From an uncultured Bacteroidales bacterium (GTDB lineage: Bacteria > Bacteroidota > Bacteroidia > Bacteroidales > JAFGXI01), in assembly GCA_947311115.1 (NCBI GenBank), contig CAMZKE010000014.1, forward strand, positions 1-44,652: a DNA stretch of 44,652 bases, in the 5' to 3' direction. Within the stretch, counting starts at the first letter, position 1, and every line of letters begins with the position of its first letter. Shown here one piece after another: positions 25,983-33,639 of the stretch. The translations under genes were made by a program, and so were the position numbers. The notes beneath the pieces are model-generated. The model did no database searches. It saw only the letters and a list, made by a program, of their open reading frames with translations, and was not told the DNA's origin.

Positions 25983-26405
25983 ATGATTGAAAAACGAATT
26001 AAAGATTTTATACATGAACATCATGTGCTTACGTTAGCGGTGAGTAACAATAATATACCGTATTGTGCAAATTGTTTTTATATATACTCCGATGAAGATA
26101 AAATGCTAATATTCACATCTGATAAAGAAACTCGGCATATTTCTGACACCCAAGAAAATAAAAATGTAGCAGGCAGTATTGTTCTTGAAACAAAACAAGT
26201 TGGAAAAATACAAGGCATACAGTTTAATGGTGAAATTATTGAATTACAAGGCGACATATTAAAAAAATCAAACCGTAAATATTTAAAAAAATACCCTTTT
26301 GCAATTCTTGCAAAAACCAGTATGTGGGGAATAAAACTTAACTATATTAAGATGACTGATAACCGCCTAGGTTTTGGTAAAAAACTAATTTGGGAACAAA
26401 AATAA
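25983..26405 (+). CDS. YhbP/UPF0306 family split-barrel protein
   Basis: Small flavin-reductase-like split beta-barrel protein of 140 aa, related to pyridoxamine-phosphate-oxidase folds and to E. coli YhbP. Matching features: CANCFYIY near residue 28, SDKETRH, the IQGIQFNGEI strand, and the C-terminal MTDNRLGFGKKLIW, which is almost the E. coli ending. The family's role and ligand are not settled. It sits 7 bp ahead of hutI and is probably co-transcribed with it, though no functional link is known to me. Confidence 0.85.
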   Translation: MIEKRIKDFIHEHHVLTLAVSNNNIPYCANCFYIYSDEDKMLIFTSDKETRHISDTQENKNVAGSIVLETKQVGKIQGIQFNGEIIELQGDILKKSNRKYLKKYPFAILAKTSMWGIKLNYIKMTDNRLGFGKKLIWEQK

Positions 26406-26412
26406 CAATATT

Positions 26413-27651
26413 ATGATAACACTTATTAAAAATATAAAACAGTTAATTCAAACAGAGAAAACACCTGTAAAATGGGTTGCAGGTGCTGATATGGCAAAAA
26501 TTAACACAATTGAAAATGCGTATTTATTAATTGAAAACGAATTAATATTAGATTTTGGTAAGATGATAGATTTACCAAAAATTAATGCCGATAAAATTAT
26601 TGATGCATCAGGCAAAATGGTATTTCCATCATACTGCGATTCGCATACACACTTGGTTTATGCCGGAAGCCGAGAAATTGAATACAGCGATAAAATAAAA
26701 GGTTTATCATACGAAGAAATTGCCAAACGTGGTGGTGGAATATTAAACTCGGCAAAACTTCTTGCCGAAACTTCTGAAGACGAATTATATAACCAGTCGC
26801 TTGCTCGAATAAACGAAATAATTAAACAAGGAACCGGTGCTGTTGAAATAAAAAGCGGTTATGGTTTAAATGTAAATAGCGAACTTAAAATGCTTCGTGT
26901 TATTAAACGACTAAAAGAAACTACCAATATTGAAATAAAAGCAACTTTTTTGGGTGCTCACGCTATTCCTGCTGAGTATAAAGGAAGGCAAACAGAATAT
27001 GTTGATATGCTTATAAACGAAATGTTACCTCTTGTAGCATCAGAAAATTTAGCCGATTATATCGATGTATTTTGTGATAAAGGTTTTTTTACTGTTGAAA
27101 ACACAGATAGATTACTTATGGCTGGTATGAAATATGGTTTACGCCCTAAAATTCATGCAAACGAGTTAGATTATTCAGGCGGAATACAAGTTGGTGTTAA
27201 ATACAATGCTTTATCGGTTGACCACCTTGAGTTTACCGGCGATGATGAAATAAAAACCTTGTTAAATTCGGAAACAATGCCAACACTTTTACCCGGCGCT
27301 GCTTTCTTTTTGGGTATGGTTGACCCTCCTGTGCGTAAAATGATTGATGCGGGTTTACCAATAGCTCTTGCATCAGATTTTAATCCGGGTTCATCGCCAT
27401 CGGGTAATATGAAAATGATAATGTCGTTTGGTACTATTAAACTTAAAATGCTACCCGAAGAGGTAATAAATGCAGTTACCATTAACACTGCTTATGCAAT
27501 GGGACTTGAAAAAACTCACGGAAGTATTGCTAAAGGAAAAATTGCAAATATTTTTATCACAAAAAGGATACCAACCTACGAATTTATGCCTTATGCTTAT
27601 GGTAGCAATTTAATTGATAAGGTATTTTTAAAAGGCAAAGAGGTTTTGTAA
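26413..27651 (+). CDS. hutI: Imidazolonepropionase
   Basis: Third step of histidine degradation: hydrolyses imidazolone-5-propionate to N-formimino-L-glutamate. The 412-aa protein is full length, an amidohydrolase barrel with metal ligands H78 and H80 (DSHTH), the later His in LGAHAIP and HANELD, and the Asp of ASDFNPGSSPS. Substrate-binding R/Y residues appear in YAGSREIEY. The other hut genes (hutH, hutU, hutG or ftcD) are not in this window. Translated with yhbP. Confidence 0.95.
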   Translation: MITLIKNIKQLIQTEKTPVKWVAGADMAKINTIENAYLLIENELILDFGKMIDLPKINADKIIDASGKMVFPSYCDSHTHLVYAGSREIEYSDKIKGLSYEEIAKRGGGILNSAKLLAETSEDELYNQSLARINEIIKQGTGAVEIKSGYGLNVNSELKMLRVIKRLKETTNIEIKATFLGAHAIPAEYKGRQTEYVDMLINEMLPLVASENLADYIDVFCDKGFFTVENTDRLLMAGMKYGLRPKIHANELDYSGGIQVGVKYNALSVDHLEFTGDDEIKTLLNSETMPTLLPGAAFFLGMVDPPVRKMIDAGLPIALASDFNPGSSPSGNMKMIMSFGTIKLKMLPEEVINAVTINTAYAMGLEKTHGSIAKGKIANIFITKRIPTYEFMPYAYGSNLIDKVFLKGKEVL

Positions 27652-27744
27652 ATTACTATACTATTTGCATTGCTATTCTGGTAAAAACGAGTTTCTTATA
27701 TGCTAACTAACAAGCTAGTATTATGGAAGAATAATATTTTTTCC

Positions 27745-27774
27745 GAATTATTCATGCTTTTTTCTTTATTGAGG
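27745..27774 (+). repeat. Degenerate intergenic repeat family 2, copy C
   Basis: Short, partial copy: GAATTATTCATGC, pyrimidine run, ATTGAGG. It shares the first half of the core with copy A (7346-7417) and then diverges. It lies between hutI and the convergent PLP-enzyme gene. Confidence 0.4.
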
Positions 27775-27854
27775 TATAAATTTTTTGCTTAGTAATAGCT
27801 ATGAAAATCTTGAATAAAAACACGATTGAAAACTGTAAAGAAAATTTCAAAAAA

Positions 27855-27880
27855 CTGCCTCATAAAATATTATGAGGCAG
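27855..27880 (-). terminator. Terminator of the PqqD/ATP-grasp/PLP operon
   Basis: An 11-bp stem, CTGCCTCATAA / TTATGAGGCAG, with a 4-base loop. On the minus strand it runs into T6, 27 bp after the PLP-enzyme stop, closing the three-gene operon. Confidence 0.88.
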
Positions 27881-27907
27881 CAACTAAATTTACACGTATT
27901 ATTCCAT

Positions 27908-29254
27908 CTATTTTAAATAGTCTGGGACAATTTCATTAGCAACAACATCATTCTGTGTTTCAGCTTTACGAATAATATGCGCTTTTCCTTCCAAGTCAAT
28001 CATTATTATATTTGGGCGAAGTGTAATAAACTGCATCCATTGAGTCATATTATATGCTCCAATACGGCTAATTACAAAATTATCGTCTTTCTTTAGTAAC
28101 GGAAACTCTATACTTTCGCGAATTACATCAATATTCATACAAAGTGGACCATACATTTTTGTAACTTCGGTTTGCCCAGAAAATTCTTGAGCAGGAGTAA
28201 TTTTATGCTCGTACCAAAACGATGTAAAAAGCATATTAACGCCTACATCTAAAATCATTGTGCGAGATTTATCAGCAAGTCGTTTATTTGCAAGTACAGT
28301 TCCTACAATTGAGCCGGCATCATCAATTAAAGCCCTACCTGTTTCTAAAATTAAAGTTGGTAAATTATCGGGTTTTATTGCCGATTTTAATAATGCAGAT
28401 GAGATTGCATCAGCATATTCATCGAAACTTGGCGTTGTATCTGTACCCGGTAAGTACGCTCCTTTAAGAGTGTTTTTACTTGCAAAACCACCGCCTAAAT
28501 CGATATATTTAACTACGTGATTATACTTTGTATAAAGTTGCGATGCTAAATCAGCAAGTTTTGTAGCAGCCATTCCGTAAGCACTTGCAACCATCACGTA
28601 AGTGCCAATATGTGCGTGTAAACCTATAAAATCTATTTTGCCTGAAACCATTATTCTATTAATTGCGTCCCAAGCTTCGCCATTTTCGTAGTTAAAGCCA
28701 AAACGTGTCCATTGAGGAAAAATACCTGTATCCATATTTACACGAATTGCAACTTTTGGACGTTCTTTAAGGCTATCACAAAGTTCAATAATTGTATAAA
28801 GCTCATCGAAATGGTCAATATGTATAAGCGATTTATTATTTATAGCTTTTGTTAAATCTTCTATTGATTTATCCGGTCCATTAAAAATAATTTTGCTTCC
28901 TTGCATACCGTTAGCTAAAGCTTTATCGTATTCAAAACCGGAAACAACCTCTGCCCATGAGCCTTCTGAGTGATATACTTTACATACAGCATTCATATAA
29001 TTTGTTTTATACGACCACGCAAATTGTACTTTTGGGTATTTTGTTGAAAATGCTCTGTATGCATCTTTATATGTTTCTCTAATAGTTTTTTCAGAAATTA
29101 CATAGCATGGCGAACCATAGTTTTCAATTATTTCTTTTACAGGAACTCCATCAATATCAGAAATTACTTGATACGATGAACGCATTCCAAATTTACTTGG
29201 CATTCCTGTTTCTATTTTCTTTATTATTGGTCTTTCAAAAGGTAATTTATCCAT
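27908..29254 (-). CDS. PLP-dependent decarboxylase-like protein (LysA/ODC fold type III)
   Basis: Fold type III PLP enzyme of 448 aa, alanine racemase-like barrel plus C-terminal beta domain, related to diaminopimelate, ornithine and arginine decarboxylases. PLP Lys is K83 in SYKTNY; also seen are HAHIGTY, the phosphate loop DLGGGF and ETGRALI (EPGR in LysA). The catalytic Cys motif reads C372-M-N-I-D376 rather than the C-E-S-G-D of LysA: Cys and Asp are kept but the substrate-contacting Glu is lost. So the substrate is probably not free diaminopimelate. Last gene of an operon with ATP-grasp (10-bp gap) and PqqD-like genes. It could be a decarboxylase or a racemase. Confidence 0.85.
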   Translation of the reverse strand: MDKLPFERPIIKKIETGMPSKFGMRSSYQVISDIDGVPVKEIIENYGSPCYVISEKTIRETYKDAYRAFSTKYPKVQFAWSYKTNYMNAVCKVYHSEGSWAEVVSGFEYDKALANGMQGSKIIFNGPDKSIEDLTKAINNKSLIHIDHFDELYTIIELCDSLKERPKVAIRVNMDTGIFPQWTRFGFNYENGEAWDAINRIMVSGKIDFIGLHAHIGTYVMVASAYGMAATKLADLASQLYTKYNHVVKYIDLGGGFASKNTLKGAYLPGTDTTPSFDEYADAISSALLKSAIKPDNLPTLILETGRALIDDAGSIVGTVLANKRLADKSRTMILDVGVNMLFTSFWYEHKITPAQEFSGQTEVTKMYGPLCMNIDVIRESIEFPLLKKDDNFVISRIGAYNMTQWMQFITLRPNIIMIDLEGKAHIIRKAETQNDVVANEIVPDYLK

Positions 29255-29264
29255 AATATTATTT

Positions 29265-30311
29265 TTATAGTTCTCCGTTTACAGAAAGCATCTGAAACTT
29301 ATTAATATCGGTTATTAAATCGTAAGAATAACGAATAAACATTTTTCCTACTTCGTATGATGTGTAAGGTTTTACTTCGTCGCCTAAGGCTAATTTAACA
29401 AGTGCTTCGGGTAAATTTTGTCCGGCACCCACAGCTAAATATACCCAAGCAGGAATACGTGGGTTAATTTCAATAACATAATACTCATTATCAGTAGTTT
29501 TAATCATTTCCATTTCCATACCTCCTGCCCATTTTGTTTTGGCAATAAGCTTTTCGGTAATTTCAATCATTTTTTTATCAGATAATGTAATACCTGCCCA
29601 AGCTTTACCTTTGTCGGTAATAAATTGTTTACGCATTGGCACAGCACCAATTGTTGTACCTTTACCATCGCCAAGAGCCACAACATTAACTTCGGTTCCT
29701 TGTATAAATTCTTGAATTATTACAGGTACTCCCCATTTCGATGAGAGTTTGTTAAAATGTGTAACTACTTGCTCAGAGTTATAACAAACATAAGCATCGT
29801 AAAATTTACCTTTAACAAGCACCGGATATGAAAAATCTCGGTCAATAGTGTAAATTTCGGCTTGTGTTGTTATTGAAACACTTTTCGGAATTTTAATTCC
29901 ATATTTTTCACCATATTCGGGTAAGTTTGCTTTGTGTCGTTCCTCAAACTGCTTTAATGTAGGTAAAAATGTATGAATACCCATTTTCTTAAGAATAGGA
30001 GCCGATTTCATAAATGTATATAATTCGGCATCAAAATTAGGGATTAATACATCAATTTTTTCTTTGCTATTTATATATTCAATACGTTTTATAAGCTCGT
30101 CTGACCCCATACTTGGATATGGTACACTATATACCTTGCTTACCAAGTTTTCCATGTAAATACCGGGCTCTAAGTTTTCGTATGCAAAACCTATAATGCG
30201 AACTTCGTAAAAATCGCTATCGAGTAATGCTCTAATAACAGGAATACCCGGGCCTGGATTATCGGTGTTATTAAGTCCTGTAACAGCTACGGTTATTTTT
30301 TTTCGTTCCAT
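29265..30311 (-). CDS. ATP-grasp ligase
   Basis: ATP-grasp enzyme of 348 aa, of the carboxylate-amine ligase/CarB-like branch. A Rossmann-like N-terminal domain (about 1-110, starting ITVAVTGLNN) is followed by the ATP-grasp fold: KIPKSVSI and YPVLVKGKF (ATP-binding Lys), IIQEFIQGTEVNV, and the metal-binding end MEMEMIKT..YYVIEINPRIPAW with Glu and Asn ligands. Such enzymes join a carboxylate to an amine through an acyl phosphate. Substrates unknown. Its gene sits 5 bp after the PqqD-like gene and 10 bp before the PLP-enzyme gene, which suggests the three proteins act together. Confidence 0.87.
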   Translation of the reverse strand: MERKKITVAVTGLNNTDNPGPGIPVIRALLDSDFYEVRIIGFAYENLEPGIYMENLVSKVYSVPYPSMGSDELIKRIEYINSKEKIDVLIPNFDAELYTFMKSAPILKKMGIHTFLPTLKQFEERHKANLPEYGEKYGIKIPKSVSITTQAEIYTIDRDFSYPVLVKGKFYDAYVCYNSEQVVTHFNKLSSKWGVPVIIQEFIQGTEVNVVALGDGKGTTIGAVPMRKQFITDKGKAWAGITLSDKKMIEITEKLIAKTKWAGGMEMEMIKTTDNEYYVIEINPRIPAWVYLAVGAGQNLPEALVKLALGDEVKPYTSYEVGKMFIRYSYDLITDINKFQMLSVNGEL

Positions 30312-30316
30312 TGCTG

Positions 30317-30559
30317 TTATTTTTCAATAAGATTATAATCGTTTATCATTTTCTCAAAATCAGAAATACTTTTTTCTAATTCTATTTCAGGCACGTCGTA
30401 TTTATTGAGTAGTACTTCTATTATTACCGATTTGCTGTTACCATCTTTGTAGAGCGATAATATTTCAACTCCTATTGGATTTAAAGTGTAACTCTCACCT
30501 GTAATAGGGTCGAATACAAAACCGGTATCACTTATTGCTATATCTTTGCGTATATTCAT
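30317..30559 (-). CDS. PqqD-like peptide-binding protein (RRE fold)
   Basis: An 80-aa protein covering almost exactly one PqqD domain: an N-terminal beta-hairpin (FVFDPITGESYTLN), the LNPIGVEILSLY helix, then the winged-helix part with a conserved-type LLNKYDV and a final Asp/Glu-rich helix. In ribosomal-peptide (RiPP) systems this fold is the recognition element that holds the leader peptide. No radical SAM enzyme of the PqqE type is beside it; instead it leads an operon with ATP-grasp and PLP-decarboxylase genes. I see no precursor peptide gene in the 142 bp upstream. Confidence 0.82.
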   Translation of the reverse strand: MNIRKDIAISDTGFVFDPITGESYTLNPIGVEILSLYKDGNSKSVIIEVLLNKYDVPEIELEKSISDFEKMINDYNLIEK

Positions 30560-30701
30560 AAATAAATATTTTACAGTTTATTTAGTTTGCAATATACAAT
30601 CAGAATATACAAAGTGCGTTACAAAATTTTATATTTTTATTATAAAATTAAGATTTATATAAATTGTGAAATGGAATAATTTATATATGTAAAAAATATT
30701 G

Positions 30702-31730
30702 CTAATTTTTAAAATTTATGTCGCTAAATTTTTTTATTCCTTTAACAAAAAAATCGTATACAATACTCCCTTTATATATTTCAGGATGATTATAGTTTAT
30801 GTTATGTTTAATATTTTCTTCACGTTTTGGCTTAAATTTTTTAATGTTAGTATAGAAATAATAATGAGCCTTTAAAACAGCAGTAAAATTCTTAAACTCA
30901 AAGCTTAAAATAAATTTAGCACCAGCAATACCATCTAATAATAAGCGAGTTAAAAAAACTCTTTTAATCTTATTTTTTGGTAAATTTTTGTAAAGTAAAA
31001 ATAAATTATTTCTAAAATTAAGATATGTCTTAAACGGATTACTTTCATCAAGTGTAGCTCCACCAACGTGGTATATCATCGAATCCGGAGTGTAAACAAT
31101 ACGATATCCTCTGTTTTTTAATCTCCAACACAGATCAATTTCTTCCATGTGTGCAAAAAAATCGGCATCAAAACCTTTTACTTCGTGAAACAAATCTGCT
31201 TTAATAAAAATACATGCACCTGTTGCCCAAAATATGTCGGTAGGCTCGTTGTACTGATTTTCGTCTTTTTCGAAAACATTAAAAAGTCTTCCTCTACAAA
31301 ACGTAAAGCCAAAACGGTCAATCATACCCCCGGCAGCACCGGCGTATTCAAAATATTCTTTATCTTTATAGGCTCTAATTTTTGGCTGAACTGCCGCTAT
31401 TTTATTATCTTGTTCAATTGATTTTACAAGTCCATTTAACCAACCATCAGTTACTTCAATATCAGAATTAATTATTGCATAATATTCTGCTTTTATATGC
31501 TGTAATGCCTGATTATATCCTTCGGCAAAGCCATAATTTTTATCGTTAATAACTAATTTTACCGTTGGGAAATTATTTTTAATGTAATTAACTGAGTCGT
31601 CGCTCGATGCATTATCAGCAACATAAATAGTTGTATTTGGTATATCACTGTATTTAACAACTATTGGTAAAAACTCTTCTAAAAGCTTCTTACCATTCCA
31701 ATTTAATATTACTACAGCAATTTTATCCAT
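30702..31730 (-). CDS. Glycosyltransferase family 2
   Basis: GT-A fold inverting glycosyltransferase of 342 aa, of the rhamnosyltransferase-like group acting on surface glycans. Visible: VVILNWNG at the start, ADNASSDDSV, YGFAEGYNQAL, the metal-binding NSDIEV (DxD-like) near residue 90, WATGACIFI, and HMEEIDLCWRLKNRGY with the catalytic-base region. No full membrane segment; one hydrophobic patch near residue 260 may bind the membrane. It stands 142 bp upstream of the PqqD-like gene on the same strand, with an AT-only hairpin (30656-30687) between, so it may or may not be in that operon. Confidence 0.9.
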   Translation of the reverse strand: MDKIAVVILNWNGKKLLEEFLPIVVKYSDIPNTTIYVADNASSDDSVNYIKNNFPTVKLVINDKNYGFAEGYNQALQHIKAEYYAIINSDIEVTDGWLNGLVKSIEQDNKIAAVQPKIRAYKDKEYFEYAGAAGGMIDRFGFTFCRGRLFNVFEKDENQYNEPTDIFWATGACIFIKADLFHEVKGFDADFFAHMEEIDLCWRLKNRGYRIVYTPDSMIYHVGGATLDESNPFKTYLNFRNNLFLLYKNLPKNKIKRVFLTRLLLDGIAGAKFILSFEFKNFTAVLKAHYYFYTNIKKFKPKREENIKHNINYNHPEIYKGSIVYDFFVKGIKKFSDINFKN

Positions 31731-31752
31731 TAAATATAAGTAAAATAAACTA

Positions 31753-31782
31753 CAAAAATACTCTAAGAATTAGAATTCGCAA
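31753..31782 (-). promoter_or_regulatory. Bacteroidota promoter of the GT2 gene
   Basis: On the minus strand a -33 TTG (31780-31782) and a -7 box TATTTTTG (31753-31760) are 19 bp apart, the expected spacing. The box lies 22 bp before the ATG at 31730. This is the best-formed promoter in the window. Confidence 0.6.
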
Positions 31783-31857
31783 TTAAATATTTGAATAATC
31801 TTTTTTTAAGTTAGTAAATTTACAAACATTAAACTTTCAACTTTAATAAGTTTATAA

Positions 31858-31865
31858 TATCTTTG
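31858..31865 (+). promoter_or_regulatory. Bacteroidota -7 box for dnaX
   Basis: TATCTTTG fits TAnnTTTG and lies 17 bp before the dnaX ATG. No TTG at -33. Confidence 0.5.
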
Positions 31866-31882
31866 ATAAAAATTATTTTTCA

Positions 31883-33579
31883 ATGGAAGATTTTGTAGTA
31901 TCAGCACGAAAATACAGACCAGACACGTTTAATACTGTTGTAGGGCAGAGTGCTATTACCGATACTTTAATAAACTCTATAAAAAATAACCATTTAGCAC
32001 ATGCATATCTTTTTTGCGGACCACGTGGTGTTGGTAAAACAACTTGCGCTAGAATTTTTGCAAAAACAATAAATTGTTCAAATAAAACCGCCGATTTTGA
32101 AGCTTGCGAAAAATGTGATTCTTGTAAAGCTTTTAACGATTCCGGTTCGTTTAATATTCATGAACTTGATGCTGCATCGAATAACTCGGTTGATGATATT
32201 CGTAGCTTAACTGAGCAAGTAAGAATACCACCACAAATAGGTAAATACAGTGTCTATATTATTGATGAGGTACATATGCTTTCAGCTGCGGCTTTTAATG
32301 CGTTTTTGAAAACACTAGAAGAGCCACCTGCTCATGCAATATTTATACTTGCCACAACCGAAAAACATAAAATTATACCAACAATTTTGTCGCGTTGCCA
32401 AGTATTTGATTTTAATAGGATTAAAATTGCCGATATTGTAAATCATTTAGAATTTGTTGCAAAAACAGAAAATATAAATTACGAACCGGAAGCACTAAAT
32501 GTAATTGCACAAAAGGCTGATGGAGGAATGCGAGATGCTCTTTCTGTTTTTGACCAAATAAGCGTGTTTTCCGATAATAATATAACTTACGACAAAGTTA
32601 TAGAAACCTTAAATATTTTAGATCACGAGTATTATTTTAGATTAACAGATGCTTTTTTAAATGAAAATATATCAGACACATTACTTATTTATGACGAAAT
32701 ATTAAGTAAGGGGTTTGATGGCGGATTTTTTATTAATGGATTGAGCTCGTATTTAAGAGATTTACTTGTTGCAAAAGACAATATTACAATACAATTATTA
32801 GAAATAGGCGATAAAATAAAAGTAAGCTACAAAGAATTTGCAAATAAAGTTGATGTAAATTTTATTTATAAAGCTCTTGATATAACAAATGCATGCGATT
32901 TAACATATAAAACTTCTAATAATAAGAGGTTACATGTTGAATTAGCACTAATAAAACTTTGCAATATTAACAACTCTAGTTTAAACGAAGAAGTAAAAAA
33001 AAAAGTTAAATTAGAAGCACCTAAAGCTAATACAAGCAAACCAACCGAAAAAATAGAAGAAAAAAAGTTTATTGCTCCAAAAAAAAGATTGAAAACGCAA
33101 AACCAAGCTCATCACACACACAAGCATCAATTTCAATAAAATCGGTATTAAAGGGCGAAACTCACAATAATGACGATAAAGAAGAAGAAAATTATATTAA
33201 ACGTAACGAAAAATACACAGAAGCCGAGGCGTTAGAAGTTTACAAGAATTTTGTTGACAGTTTAGAAAAAACAGAAACCCGAATATACAGTATTTTAAAT
33301 AAGAATAAAGTTGAACTTAAAGATAATAACTTAAGCTTTGAAATTCATACTACAAGTACAACACAGCAAACAGCCATTGAAGAGCAACGTTTAGAAATTT
33401 TAAATTATCTGAAAAATAATTTAAAAAATGATTATATAAAACTAAATATTGTTACAAAAATTAATGAAATAAAACAAGAAAATAAGCTCTACACTCAACG
33501 AGATAAATACAAGTTTTTGAACGAGAAAAATAACATGCTAGATAAATTAAGAATAGAATTTAATTTAGATTTTAATTAA
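31883..33579 (+). CDS. dnaX: DNA polymerase III gamma/tau subunit, tau made by -1 slippage
   Basis: Clamp-loader ATPase of the replisome. The zero frame gives a 418-aa gamma-like product (stop at 33137-33139) with Walker A GPRGVGKTT, a four-Cys zinc module (C..CEKCDSC), the DExH-type IIDEVHML and sensor LSRCQ. After an A8 run at 33079-33086 the -1 frame stays open to 33579 and encodes a proper tau tail: acidic linker (NDDKEEEN), then YTEAEALEVYKNFVDSL, and an ending LRIEFNLDFN like other Bacteroidota DnaX. Slipping back one base at A_AAA_AAA would give a product of 565 aa. The conserved tail argues against decay. Either programmed frameshifting or transcript slippage would explain it; a homopolymer assembly error must be excluded. 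Confidence 0.9.
33079..33086 (+). promoter_or_regulatory. A8 slippery site in dnaX
   Basis: Eight A in zero-frame phasing CCA AAA AAA AGA, so both ribosomal sites would hold AAA Lys codons that can re-pair after a -1 slip. No strong hairpin follows, and no clear upstream Shine-Dalgarno-like enhancer is seen. That favours slippage of RNA polymerase over stimulated ribosomal frameshifting. Confidence 0.7.
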
Positions 33580-33639
33580 TAATAGAAATTACTTAATTAT
33601 AATAAAACTAATTATTTATCGTTTTATACAATTTAATAG

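Noticed and set aside
30656..30687. Hairpin between the GT2 and PqqD-like genes as a terminator
   Set aside because: A 10-bp stem of A and T only with a 12-base loop; too weak to call a terminator, so the operon boundary is left open.
33140..33579. dnaX broken by a frameshift, i.e. a pseudogene
   Set aside because: The frame after the A8 run is open, conserved in character and ends like a normal DnaX tail; dnaX is essential. Slippage is the simpler reading, though an assembly error is not excluded.
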